Source: Enoplolaimus lenunculus
Lineage: Eukaryota; Nematoda; Enoplea; Enoplida; Thoracostomopsidae
Length of the DNA stretch: 64,000 nt
Reading direction: 5' to 3'
NCBI GenBank assembly: GCA_030248215.1
Contig: JASANG010002942.1
Location: forward strand, 1-64,000
The notes under the pieces are model-generated. The model was given only the letters and a program-made list of their open reading frames with translations, had not been told where the DNA came from and did not search any database. The position numbers and the translations under genes are program-made. Of this stretch, positions 1 to 13,000 are shown in pieces; the first letter of the stretch is position 1, and each line of letters begins with the position of its first letter.

Positions 1-170
1 TTTCCTTTTTACGCCTGATTTCACTCCGTTACTCCTGAACCAGTTCCACGTACTTGCGGCACAGCCCCAAGTATAACCGTCGAACTAATTCACAGCCTGT
101 ACTATCCAGTAATGTCAGTATCTATTGCCCTTTCGCGCACTAGATACTCACAGCCCAATTTCCTTTTCCG

Positions 171-322
171 CCTGTACTCCCTGTTATTTTCAACAACACG
201 ATCGTTCAGATCCTGTGTTTCCAATAACAGCCTTTTCCTTTTACAGCCTGTACTCCTTGTTATTTTCCACAACACGATCGTTCAGATCCTGTGTTTCCAA
301 TAACAACCTTTTCCTTTTACTC
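171..322 (+). repeat. Direct duplication, 76-bp unit, two copies
   Basis: The stretch from cctgtactcc to ccttttacct is repeated 76 bp later with only a few differences; each copy includes acacgatcgttcagatcc. Confidence 0.85.
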
Positions 323-690
323 TCCAGAAATTCCTTTCTCTTTTTTCCAACTATTCCTTTCACCCCGACCACCAACTAAATCAGCATCGAGACCGTCGTG
401 GTCACCATGTGGTGATTTTAACTAAGCCCTGTATCCTGTATTCCCTGTATAGTTCTTTTCTCGATGTATGCTTATCGCTCTGATTTAGTAAAACACGGCC
501 GGTAAATGTTTACTGAACCCCAACCCAAAATCTGTACAATACCAATATCCAATATTTAACACCAGTAAATCACAGGTTATGCAATTTAACTGGCAACCTG
601 AGCTGGAATCCTTAAAGCCGACGCCTGAATCTGGTTTAATCCAGCCACTGGCTTTACCGTTCCCAATACTTTTACCGTTTTCCAGAATCC

Positions 691-838
691 GTGCAATTCT
701 AACCCCGTTAGAATTACACCCTGTTAAACCGTGTACTCTAACCCCGTTAGAGTTACACCAAATTTCCGACCAATCTAACCCCGTTAGATTTGGCCAAGCC
801 GTTGTAGAATAATAAATCTAACCCCGTTATATTTATTA
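691..838. repeat. Four hairpins with a fixed core and different matching flanks
   Basis: The core TAACCCCGTTA occurs four times, at 691-719, 731-758, 770-793 and 810-838. Each copy is the centre of its own inverted repeat, with outer arms GTG/CAC, GTG/CAC, CCA/TGG and TAATAAAT/ATTTATTA. The arms differ between copies but pair within each copy, with one bulge or mismatch each. Confidence 0.8.
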
Positions 839-1934
839 GACTACGTTTCCCCAGGTTCTCCGGTTTATCCCAAGTTTCCTTTTTAGCACATAACACCAGT
901 AATCTATACTGGGTAACCCTGCGCCTTGCGCAACACCGATTTAGCCAATTCACCGTGGTTTCCTTCACATCTTAAGCCACCGTGACAATACTTAAACTAA
1001 ATTGATTCAACTTACTTACCCAAGCTCCGTTAGCAATCCAACCGTAAAGTCTTAACGCAACAATACAAAGTAACCGTAAAAACGCCTCCGTAAAATGTAG
1101 TTCACCGCCTCGTACTAGCTCTAGAATGATTATAATTCCGGTCCTGGCTACCCATATGCATTTCGACCTCATTTGCATTTCGCCGACACCCACAATTGGG
1201 TGTCCGCTATGCGGTTGAGGCCCAGAGCCACACATCCTGATACTCCTTCCAACACAACAACAACAACCCGAGACACACACAATATTAAAGCACCATATTG
1301 GTGCTGACATAGCCTAGCTATGTTGTTAGTAGCAGATATAGCCAACTCTGAATGCAACAATATTCAACGAGTACTGGATGGCCACGCAGGGCCCAGGTAA
1401 ATTTACATTGCGGACACAGCCGCCATAACATCGACTTTTATAATTTCTACGCCTTGTAGCAACGCCTAAGCCTAACTTAAGTTCTAAGAGAGACTAGGTG
1501 GAGCAAGGGACTCCCTTATAGTGTGGTTTTGATTTAAGGTTTTATTTTAGGTTTAGTTTTTAGTTTGAAATAGGTTTAAGTGTGGCACAGCCACCTACAC
1601 AGTCGTCGTCCGCTTCATTTAGGTATATTTTTGCAAAATATAAGTGACAGTGACGTATCATTCCTGTTTGCAACAATGTAGCTAAGGTAAGCAGTAAGCA
1701 GTGAGCAAGCGGTAGTCAATAAAAGTATATTAAATTTTTGTTATCATTTCATCACAAATTTAGGATCTACCCAAATTGCCCGAACCTCCGGTTAAAATTT
1801 TGCCGGAGTAGAAGCTGTGGGTCAATGTTCTGCAGAAGCCTTAAGCACTAGTGCTTTGTAATTTTTTCAGGCTGAGTAATTTGTCATTCCTGATTGAAAC
1901 GGAATGCACTGTTTGTGGTATTACAATTTCGGCC
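839..1934. other. No gene recognised
   Basis: AT-rich, with short open frames lacking similarity or splice support. A small fragment near 1,785 has the CCGG and GCCGGA words of the dispersed elements. Confidence 0.6.
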
Positions 1935-1980
1935 CATATATAATATAATATACATATATACATATATTATATATTATATA
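1935..1980. repeat. AT/TA microsatellite
   Basis: Self-complementary TATA runs directly before the 9-bp array. Confidence 0.85.
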
Positions 1981-2559
1981 TCTGTCCCAACTGTCCCATC
2001 TGTCAAACAGTCACATCTGTCCCAACTGTCCCATCTGTCCCAACTGTCCCGTCTCTCCCATCTGTCATCTGTCCCAACTGTCCCATCTGTCCCAATTGTC
2101 CCATCTGTCCGATCTGTCCAAACTGTCCCAACTGTCCCATCTGTACCGACTGTCCTAACTGTCCCATATGTCCCAACTGCCCGTCTCTCCCATCTGTCAT
2201 CTGTCCCAACTGTCCCATCTGTCCAAACTGTCCAAACTGTCCCAACTGTCCCGTCTGTCCCGCTGTCCCATCTGTCCCAACTGTCCCATCTGTCCCAACT
2301 GTCCCATCTGTCCCGCTGTCCCATCTGCCACATCTGTCCCATCTTTCCCAACTGTCCCAAATGTCCAGCTGTCCCATCTGTCCCATCTGTTCCATCTGTC
2401 CCAACTGTCCCGCTGTCCCAACTGTCCCATCTGTCCCAACTGTCCCGCTGCCCCATCTGTCCCATCAGTCCCAACTGTCCCATCTGTCCCAACTGTCCCA
2501 TCTGTCCCAACTTTCCCATCTGTCCCAACTGTCCCATCTGTCCCGTTTGTCCCATCGGC
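1981..2559 (+). repeat. 9-bp minisatellite, CTGTCCCAA/CTGTCCCAT
   Basis: About 64 units in which the last base alternates irregularly between A and T, often in 18-bp pairs. The unit has no stop in several frames on both strands, so long open frames of TVPSVP and GQMGQL type appear; these are not genes. Confidence 0.95.
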
Positions 2560-2654
2560 CAATGTATAGCACAGGGGCTTCCAGTTTTCCACCGTGGAAA
2601 ACTTATAACCAGGAGTGCAGCGCAGCCACTCCTGTATGACGGCTTAATGTTCCG

Positions 2655-4930
2655 CTGATTTGGTAGGAAAATTAAAAAAACGGGAAAAGTGGAAAATTCT
2701 AATGCCTAGATTTTCCCTGGGTTGGTAGGGAAAATCTGAAGCATAGGTTTTGGTTGGAAAACGGGAAAAGTGTAAAATTCTAATGCCTAGATTTTCCCCC
2801 TGGGTTGGTTGGGAAATCTGAAGCATGGGTTTTGGTTGGAAAACGGGAAAAGTGGAAAACTCGAATGCCTAGATTTTCCCCTGGGTTGGTAGGGAAAATC
2901 TGAAGCATAGGTTTTGGTTGGAAAACCGGGAAAAGTGGAAAATTCTAATGCCTAGATTTTCCCCTGGGTTGGTAGGGAAAATCTGAAGCATAGGTTTTGG
3001 TTGGAAAACGGGAAAAGTGTAAAATTCTAATGCCTAGATTTTTCCCCTGGTTTGGTAGGGAAATATGAAGCATGGGTTTTGGTTGGAAAACGGGAAAAGT
3101 GGAAAACTCGAATGCCTAGATTTTCCCCTGGGTTGGTAGGGAAAATCTGAAGCATAGGCTTTGGTTGGAAGACGGGAAAAGTGGGAAATTTTAATGCCTA
3201 GATTTTTACCCTGGGTTGGTAGGGAAATCTGAAGCATAGGTTTTGGTTGGAAAACGGGAAAAGTGGAAAATTCTAATGTTTAGATTTTTATTCTGGGTTG
3301 GTAGGGAAAATCTGAAGCACAGGTTTTGGTTGGAAAACGGGAAAAGTGGAAAATTCTAATGCCTAGATTTTTCCCCTGGGTTGGTAGGGAAATCTGAAGC
3401 ATGGGTTTTGGTTGGAAAACGGGAAAAGTGGAAAACTCGAATGCCTAGATTTTCCCCTGGATTGGTAGGGAAAATCTGAAGCATAGGTTTTGGTTGGAAA
3501 ACGGGAAAAGTAGGAAATTTTAATGCCTAGATTTTTACCCTGGGTTGGTAGGGAAATCTGAAGCATAGGTTTTGGTTGGAAAACGGGAAAAGTGGAAAAT
3601 TCTAATGCCTAGATTTTTATTCTGGGTTGGTAGGGAAAATCTGAAGCACAGGTTTTGGTTGGAAAACGGGAAAAGTGGAAAATTCTAATGCCTAGATTTT
3701 TACCCTAGGGAAAATTTGAAGCATAGGTTTTGATTGGAAAACAGGAAAAATGAAAAATTGAAATGCCTAGATATTTTCTTGGTTAGTAAGAGAAATCTAA
3801 AGCGATGGTTGGAAAACGGGAAAAGTGGAAAATTCAAGCGTAGGGCATAGGTTTTGGTTGGAAAACGGGAAAAGTGGAAAATTCTAATGCCTAGAATTTT
3901 TCGCCGGGTTGGTAAGGAAAATCTGAAGCATAGGTTTTGGTTGGAAAACGGGAAAAGTGGAAAATTCTAATCCCTAGATTTTTTCGCTGGGTTGGTACGG
4001 AAAACCTGAAGCAAAGGTTTCGGTTGGAAAACGGGAAAAGTGGAAAATTGAAATGTCTAGATTTTATTCTGGGTTGGTAGGGAAAATCTGGAGCATTGGT
4101 TTTGGTTGGAAAATGGGAAAAGTGGAAAATTTTAATGCTTAGATTTGCCCTGGTTTGGTGGGGAATATCTGAAGCATAGGTTTTGGTTGGAAAACGGGAA
4201 AAGTGAAAAATTTTAATGCTTAGATTTACCCTGGCTTGGTAGGGAAATCTGAAGTATAGATTTTGGTTGGAAAACGGGAAAAGTGGAAAATTTAAAGGCC
4301 TAGATTTACCTTAGGTTGGTAGGGAAAATCTGAAGCATAGGTTTTGGTTGGAAAACGGGAAAAGTGGAAAATTTAAAGGCGTACATTTACCTTAGGTTGG
4401 TAGGGAAAATCTGAAGCATAGGTTTTGGTTGGAAAACAGGAAAAGTGGAAAATTTAAAGGCCTAGATTTACCTTCGGTTGGTAATATAAATCTTAAGCAT
4501 AGGTTTTGGTTGGAAAACGGGAAAAGTGGAAAATTCTAATGTTTAGATTTTTATTCTGGGTTGGTAGGGAAAATCTGAAGCACAGGTTTTGGTTGGAAAA
4601 CGGGAAAAGTGGAAAATTCTAATGCCTAGATTTTTCCCCTGGGTTGGTAGGGAAATCTGAAGCATGGGTTTGGTTGGAAAACGGGAAAAGTGGAAAACTC
4701 GAATGCCTAGATTTTCCCCTGGGTTGGTAGGGAAAATCTGAAGCATAGGTTTTGGTTGGAAAACGGGAAAAGTAGGAAATTTGAATGCCTAGATTTTTAC
4801 CCTGGGTTGGTAGGGAAATCTGAAGCATAGGTTTTGGTTGGAAAACGGGAAAAGTGGAAAATTCTAATGCCTAGATTTTTATTCTGGGTTGGTAGGGAAA
4901 ATCTGAAGCACAGGTTTTGGTTGGAAAACG
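2655..4930 (+). repeat. ~82-bp satellite array, forward
   Basis: About 27 tandem copies of a unit containing gaaaacgggaaaagtgg, tgcctagatttt and gttggtaggg. Blocks of four units recur: 3,034-3,237 and 3,363-3,566 are near copies 329 bp apart, and a similar block returns near 4,543-4,830. This indicates a higher-order repeat. Confidence 0.95.
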
Positions 4931-5232
4931 ATAGTCATGTATTGTTTCGGATAAATGCTCTGCTCATTTAGGTTTAACTGTGTAAAGTAGATTTGGTTCA
5001 TTGCACTGTTCCGCTCCGCGGTTTCTTGTTTTGACCAGTGTCGAAATATATTGCCTGTTAGTTTGTACAGGATGCAACCGGAGGTTAAAAATGCCAGATC
5101 CGGAGCCGGAAATGAACAAAACTACCCGAAACCGGAGATGATGCCACAGGTGAGGTGAAATCAGGTCGTTTAAATGATATTTAACTTGTTAATTTTAGCA
5201 AATATCTGCTATGTGTTGTTAAATCTTCAGGG
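4931..5232. other. Spacer between inverted satellite arrays, with a family B fragment
   Basis: Unique sequence followed from 5,068 by a CAGGATGCAACCGG terminus and GCCGGA words, the start of a dispersed hAT-type element. No gene. Confidence 0.6.
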
Positions 5233-5840
5233 TAAATTTAGGCGTTTAAATTTTCCAATTTTCCCGTTTTCCAACCAAAACCTATGCTGCAGATTTTCCC
5301 TACCAACCAAGGGAAAATCTAGGCGTTAAAATTTTCCACTTTTCCCGTTTTCCAACCAAAACCTATGCTTCAAATTTTCCCTACCAACCAAGGGAAAATC
5401 TAGGCGTTAAAATTTTCCACTTTTCCCGTTTTCCAACCAAAACCTATGCTTCAAATTTTCCCTACCAACCCAAAGGTAAAAAATTTAGGCATTAAAATTT
5501 TCCACTTTTCCCGTTTTCCAACCAAAACCTATGCTGCAGATTTTCCCTATCAACCAAGGGAAAATCTAGGCGTTCAAATTTTCCACTTTTCCCGTATTCC
5601 AACCAAAACCTATGCTTCAGATTTTCCCTACCAACCCAAAGGTAAAAAATTTAGGCATTAAAATGTTCCACTTTTCCCGTTTTCCAACCAAAACCTATGC
5701 TTCAAATTTTCCCTACCAACCCAGGAATAATGTAAGATTTTAAATTTTGTACTTTTCCCGTTTACCAAACAAACTTTACACTGCAGATTTTCCCTACCGA
5801 ACCAGGGAATATGCAGGCTTATGAATTTTCCACTTGGGTC
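5233..5840 (-). repeat. ~82-bp satellite array, reverse
   Basis: About seven copies of the same unit as 2,655-4,930 in opposite orientation (cccgttttccaaccaaaacc). The two arrays form a large inverted repeat around a 300-bp spacer. Confidence 0.93.
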
Positions 5841-6710
5841 CACGCTGTCACGGTTGACCCAACCGACCCAGCAAAAACATAGCTTTGGATTAGGGCAGTC
5901 GGGATCGAGCGCAGCAAGATAGATTAATATGGAAAGCAGAAGTGTTTATTGTAATTTTAGACAATTTCACAAAACTTCAGTAAGTTCCGACTAGCTTCGA
6001 AATCGAAATTAAGACATGTCTCTGCAGCCCGGCATAAAATAAACACGTGGCTAGCGATTGCAATTCTAAAAATGTCTCAGAATTTCATTTCTGTTCGTAG
6101 TTTGCAGGTTAGATCTCCGAGTTATTACGATTAAGAAGCACGTCGCACTCGCTTTAGATAACTAAGGCGGTTAATAATTAATATTAAGAGCTTAGAATGT
6201 AATGAACAAATACTGAATGTACTAATTAAAGTAAAGCATTTATCAACACAAAAATACACAACACGCCGAAGTTCTAACCCAGAACTAAATTAGATTGAAA
6301 CTCCGCTGAAACCTAGTTCACCAATTTAACACGCAAACAGTAAATCTCTCCAAAGAGAATGAAAAAGTTTCATTGAATTAGCGGCATTTCTGAAGTTATC
6401 GCAAATAAAACTGAACTCAACACATAAATTACAAGGGTTTAAATAAACTTTCAAAAACCAGTCTTTCTTATTCTGGTTTTAAAAATTTCTCAATTTTTCA
6501 GCGAATCCTTGATGTCTAGATAATTTCTCTTTTATTAATTTTAAATTCGGGGTTTCCTTTGGAAGAAGAAAATCGATTTCCTTTAATAAATTTCCCGAAT
6601 ATTTTAGTAATTTGTAGAAACCCCGGATGACGGATGTCATATATGCGGCAACGGTACATGACATATTCGTGCGGTTCTGTCACGTGACTTTTCCGTTATA
6701 TAGCTGGAGA
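5841..6710. other. No gene recognised
   Basis: AT-rich sequence upstream of NUP133. It may hold 5' untranslated sequence or promoter, but no element could be identified. Confidence 0.5.
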
Positions 6711-6880
6711 GGTGGGTCGTGTGCCGCAGTGGTAGACTCTTTGCTTAAGGATCCGTAGCTGAGATTTCGAACCCCACTATGGAGGCCCGCATTTCCAGTT
6801 GCTTAGTTTAAAGGTCCGAAGTCCCAGTTCCTACCTAGACTGACACCCCAAAATGCTTCGTCGGAAACTTAGTACTCCGC
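6711..6880 (+). mobile_element. tRNA-derived SINE, degraded
   Basis: A tRNA-like head with an A box (GCAGTGGTAGACTC) and a B box (GATTTCGAACCCC) about 35 bp apart, then a body sharing ttccagttgcttag with the copy at 46,929. The head can no longer fold as a full tRNA. Confidence 0.65.
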
Positions 6881-6954
6881 ATTAAAAAGCATAAAATCAT
6901 GGCTCTGGCGATGTTACATAATACATATATTAATGTAAGCTTTTTAACATAATC

Positions 6955-7045
6955 ATGCTGGAAGACGCACTTTCTGTTAGATTAGAAAGATCGAAAACTT
7001 CATTGCCGATATTTATATCAGAGGCTTTTTTGAAATCATCCGAAG
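6955..7045 (+). CDS. NUP133: NUP133 exon 1 (start uncertain)
   Basis: The segment SKTSLPIFISEAF matches the human stretch just before the first propeller strand (GSSLPVKVMEAL). The exon ends GAA-G before gtaagt (phase 1). The ATG at 6,955 gives an open start. An alternative is a 3' splice site at 6,980 (tttctgttag), with the true start further upstream. Confidence 0.65.
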
Positions 7046-10000
7046 GTAAGTAACTTCGTGTAGGTCGCTTTGAGACTTTCTTTGTTTCTAAACTAATTTA
7101 CCTAAAACTTAAACCACCATTAAACTCTAGCTGCCACGCGGCAACTATAGCTCCGGGATCTGGACGTTAGCTAACAGGAGTTGTGGGGTGTCTTACTCAG
7201 TCAAGGCCCGCAAATTCTATTTGCCCCGGTTCAATCTCCCCCTCCAGATTTTTCCGGTTGCATGCTTTTTAGCCTTATTAGCTATTTAGGACGTTAACTG
7301 CAAATTTTTGTACAATATACGTGCGATGCGATCAGCCGATTGCATAACACTGGAGTGGTAATATTTAAAATCAATCTCCGGACGCTTATTTTAATGAGTC
7401 ATTAGACGAAAATCCAGAGTCGGACCAGGAATTTCTCAAAGCCAAAACCCGGGCCCGAAATTTTTCGTTGAAAATATCCTACATAACCGGAATACCCGGA
7501 CTCGAATGCAACTCTCTGTTGACCTGGTTGTTTTAATTGTGGTTCAATTGAAGCAACATAGTTAAATCTTGCTCCTCATTTCACCTGATGCGCATTACGA
7601 AGGCCTGCCACGTTTTAAGACAATCAAATTTTTGTTTTAGATGTTTCGAAGTTATCGTGTGATATTCAATCAAATGCGTGGATTAAAGTGGTCGTTGGAC
7701 TTGAGCTTTACATTTGGAATAGTGCAGCTCAGAAGGTAATTCATTATATCTGACACTTGCAAGTTTCAAGCAGGATGCGACATCATAGTTGAATCTGGCT
7801 TTGTAGCACCGTTGTTGTTCCGAATTCTGGTGTATACATACCGGATAGCGCTCGTTTACGATAAATAGAATATTATGTATTTTACATCTTATAGCGATTT
7901 TCTCGACCGACAATTGTATCGCAATCTTGATTCTTTCTCAAAACTTTATAAAGCGTACAAAATTGGAACTTGTGGATAGCGTAAGTGTGCCGGACTTTGA
8001 CACCTAGTATGAGCTATTTTCTCGCAAAACATAAAACGTTTCCAAACTCTAATGCGACATAACAATGGCTGAAAAAGCCGTAGTAAGAATTCTGGAGTGG
8101 TAAATAAATTTGATTCGGTCAAGTATAAGAATATAATTCCTGCTGGAGTCATGCTGTCCGGCTGATTGCGTAAACTGTAATGTTTCAGTCGCAATGTTAT
8201 ACATTATCACTGCCACCTAGTGGATTAAATCACAAAGCCGAATTGGTCACTGTTATTTGCACGGCAAAGCTGGATTCAACAGTGCATCACAGGTATTTTG
8301 AGAACTGCACTATTTATCCATACAGCTACGGGTTACTCAGTAATTTTGATAACCCATCAATATTAATGGTGCGGCTCCACGGGTTTAAATTATCTGCAGT
8401 TTAGTTAAATATACACATATTAGTAATTTTGTTTACACGTTCTGCCCGTCTGTTTCGCTGACGCGAGCAGCCGCTCCTATCAGGGTACGACCGGACATCC
8501 GAATTTGGTTTGATATCCGACTCGTGTATCCGGTATATAAACCTGTCTGATAACTGATATTTACGACGGTTTCAAATTGCATTAAACTGCTTTTTTTGTT
8601 TGTATCGCACTTTGGGTAAGTTAGAAGTTCAAGTTTTGACGCACGAAAGTAAAAAATTCGAGCGCATCCTGGTTTCTATTTTCCTTTAACTTTTTGGTAG
8701 GAATGTGCCAATGCCAAAATTTTTGCCGATACAGATGCCGAGATATAGGTATTTTGAGAATATCCCGATCCGATTACAGTTTTGATACACTACACTTAAT
8801 GACCGGATAGCATACAACATTACTTCATAAATGTGAGGACTTGCATTCTGACAACAACCATTAAACATTATAATTTTATGGGAAATGGTTTATGCCAACG
8901 TGATCAGACGCACTGATATTTGCCAACAAGTAAGGATTGATAGCATTCTAATTCATTTATGTGCAAACAGTTATCGGATACCGGGGCCGGATAGAAAATT
9001 GTGAACCGGAGCCGTATGTTAACCGGGTACGTATATTATAGGATATAAATTTGTGCACTGTTGGAAGTATATATTTGCATTGTGCAAAAATATGTATTTA
9101 CGGATTTAAGATTAATTTTTATGTTTTGCTAGGATTTTTCATTCCGTGCCAGTGTCCGCTTTGACTTGCACGGAATTGCAGTCGCTGCGAAATATCTATA
9201 TAGTATTTCGACTTTAAATATCCGGTATCCGGCAGGTTTATACCGTATACCGGAATCGGATACAGATGTCGATTTTGCCGGATATTAAACCGGAAGCGGA
9301 TATCCGTTCGATCCCTGGGCTATACTCACGAAAAATATCGATTATTACCGATGCCGATAAATTAGCACATCGTTATATTTTGGTGACGGGTGATATTTTA
9401 CGTGGTGATTCTGAGGGTCTCTAGAATTGCAGTTTGTGTGGTATTACATACGTCGTGTAGGGCATTGCCGTTTTGATTAGCGTTAATAGTCCGCTACTTC
9501 TTCCTTTGTTGATTATATTGCGTCCTTGTAGCACATTTTTGATCAGTCAGACGGCATCTGCCTTGATGACATATAGTAATAGCTTATTGTTCGTCAGCTT
9601 TCGTGGATTGGCGATTGCAATTTCATTGCAATATAGTCACTTCTGTTCTCTTCTTTCTCACTGGTTTCTTGCCACGTGTTATATTGTAGGGTCGTCGCTG
9701 CACGACGTTGTAACTCGCGGGAATACCTATTCCATGTTCAGAGTGGTTTGTGCACTTTTAGCATTTGGTTGCTGTTGTGTACGGACGTATATATAAAATT
9801 AATCTCAGTGGTGTTGGGTACGGTCAGTCATGATAGTCGACTGCTTTACGTCTGACATTATTTTATTTTTCACAGCATAGTAGACCGTGTGACCAGTGTT
9901 TGCATTGTTTGTAGTGTTGTCTGAGGCAGAATTTGCTGTATTACTTCTGGTTGTCCGTAGGGACACCGCTGCCAGTTTTTTGTTTCAAATTTACACACAG

Positions 10001-13000
10001 TGTGACACCCAATTGTGCTGTGCTCTGCATACAATTGATTAACCCTCGACTTCTCTACCACGTATACATTCACCAATATTGCAAAAAAGAAAAATAAAAG
10101 TAATTTTTCGGTGGCATATATTTTTCATTTTTCAGTTCCGTTTCCGGTAATTTTTTCAAATTCCGGTCCCGGTAAATTGTAATTCCAGTTGCACCCTGGA
10201 TTTATGGTCTACGTTATCTATGCTTTACAATGAATTGAATAGTAACGCGGCTGCTGTTTATTGGTCTTTCACAAGTAACACGAATGCCCTGTAGTCGTGG
10301 GTATCGCTCTATATCGCCGGCCATTATCAGTAGGATCCAGAGGTAGACGGCCGGCTCACCTTGGATCCCAAAACCCCCAGATTGATTCTGATGCGCGGAA
10401 AAATCGTGTGTCAACACATTTTGCAGATGGATGTAGTCTATCTCACACTGGACTCTTAGAAAGTATCTAGAATTTGTTTTCCGCGACCTGCTGCTGTTTT
10501 TATTATGTCAAAATTTTAAGTGTTTAATTACACTTAAATAATTGGCATATTATTATAGAATTAATTCAGGATAGCTACGACTTTGAGCAGTGAAACATTA
10601 CATACGTATATAAGCTATCCAATTTTACCAATAAATGGTACATGTGAACTAGGGAATGATGGAAGGCATAACGACATAAAACAATCACAGTGAACGGTGC
10701 AATATTAAATGGCGCGGTACGAAAAGTCGGACGGAATATTCAAAAAATTTGATTGCTGTTAATAACTAGAAGTTACGCCACGGTGCAGGCGTGCAAAGTA
10801 CAAAACATTGCAAAGTATAAAATAAAATTCCGCTTCTCTTTAACATACGTACTGTTTTGCGCGTACGTAACTGAATGCAAATCTGGAATATGTTAAGCCT
10901 TTGATTACTTCCTGTGTTTGTTTCAGATTTGTACAACCCCAGTGCTGCTGTGCGTCACCAGAAGGAGTTATTCGATATTGGCCAAACGCAGTCTATGAAT
11001 CAACATTTACCGAAACTAGTTTAGAATTGAGCGGTCAGGAATGTGCCCTCATGACTTATTTAACTGTGAGTTCTACTACTAGTAATGGCTGATTGATTTC
11101 AGTGTCTATAATAATTTTTTAACTTTTGTCCCTCCACCTGCTGCCAAATAATTGTATTGGGCGACTCGTGGCTTGAAAAACCTGACTTTCGAAAAACTGG
11201 AAAAACATTGTGATGTTTTTTGATTCTATGTAAGAATAAGATGCGTCTGAAATTTCGAAATTACGTTAGTTTAGTTTTTCAGTCATTGTTGGCGTCAGTA
11301 AAAATATGGGCTGAAAGTTTAAAGTTTAGTATAATTATGATTGAGGGCAACGGACGGCGCCGCGATACCGAACGATTCCGGATAGTGACGGAAGGCAACG
11401 GACGGCGCCGCGCAACAAGTATAGCGCCACGCCAACTTTGAAACAAGACATAGACATTACGTAAAATTTTTATTGTTTACAGGGCATCGGATTTCTTATT
11501 GTTACCACAACGTGCAATTTAGTATTACTGCACCATCAGGAAAACAAGGTACGTAATTGTGAAACAAACGTTTGCACCAAATCCAAAAAAATCTGCTTTA
11601 GTTCTTTCTTATATTTGTTTTAAGCTCAATATGATTTTAATGATTAACAAGCCGTCTGTCTCTCAATTTATTTTTAATTCTTTCAGCATGCTCTTGTGTC
11701 CTGTCCTAGTTTCAATTAGAACCATTCTTAAAATTAAATTTATTTAGAAAGAACGATACATTTTATTGTTTGCTGCAATCAAAATTGCAAACCGCTCAAT
11801 TTTTTAACATATTATGTTTTAACGTTCCATAACTTTAACGTGTACATATTATGCGTTGTAGCCAATTTCATTATGGCCAGTACACTATTTGCGCACGTCA
11901 CAAAATGTTTTAACAAATGTTAGTCGACGCGTAATGTCCTATTTGTTCTCGGCAAATACAAGCTCAGAATCGGTAAGTTGTTGATTTTGGTTTGTTAACT
12001 TTGAAATACATCCTCCTTCTTTTCGCTCAGTCTGTACCTTGAATTCCAGTAGGGTTAAGCAACATATATACTGTACTGCAATGCTACATTTCAAAAACAC
12101 AGCAAACGCCGCAGAACGTTGCTGGATTTAACTTCAACGTCACATTCTTGTCAACCCAAGTGTCGAATCTGAACGTTTTATCACGCCGATTATAGTTTGC
12201 ATAGCTCCTTGATAGGTGATTCAGGACTACAGTTCAACGTGCACCCGTTGTGAAATAAAATTAATTCAACATTTCTAGAGTAGATTTGTGCCTGTTCAGC
12301 GCGACTATCATAAAAGTTAACTGTCGGTCAATATTTTGTCCGGCATAACCAGATTATTTAGTGTATATCTCGATAAAGAGTAGAACTTAATCGCGTTATT
12401 ATAGTAAATGAGATACTGTGTTATAATTTGTTACATGCTTTGAATTTACAAACGTGTTATGTTAATTATGTTTCGGAGCTGTATATCGATTATCTGATAC
12501 TATATATAGTACTTTTGGGGGGAGGGCTAAGTTTACATATAATATTGTCATACGGTATACGTAGTGAAGATATTTGCACATTTTTTGCTAATTTTGTTCG
12601 AAACTTTTCAAAAATTAACTTTCCATATTTTCGCTGACTTGACATTATTAGAAAAATCAGACGCTTGATTCAGTGATTTTTATTTCAGAAGTTAGTGCAA
12701 CTTGGTATTATGTCGGTGGGTACGAAGCATCATTCAAAATATATGGTTCATGTATTGACCGATAAATCACTTCAGTGCTGGTTAATAGAATATCCTGATG
12801 TATACGAGGTAATAGATTTGTACATGAGAATGTGAACTTCTAGTTATTTATCCAGAAGCTGGAATAAATGATGTATTCCAAACTACTATATATAGCATCA
12901 TTTTGCAGAACAGTAGCGTTATGAATGCTGCGTATCAGATCGACAGTAGGACTTTGTAAGTTTTGATGTTCGTCGTAGTTCTTAGAGTTGCGACCAGATA

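Noticed and set aside
1894-2658. 254-codon open frame (+) with TVPSVP repeats and a 193-codon antisense frame
   Set aside because: Both are produced by a 9-bp satellite whose length is a multiple of three and which lacks stops on either strand; flanked by AT repeats, with no start context or splice support.
9473-9796. 107-codon hydrophobic frame in NUP133 intron 3
   Set aside because: No recognised motif, no matching splice sites, and inside an intron of a well-supported gene on the same strand.
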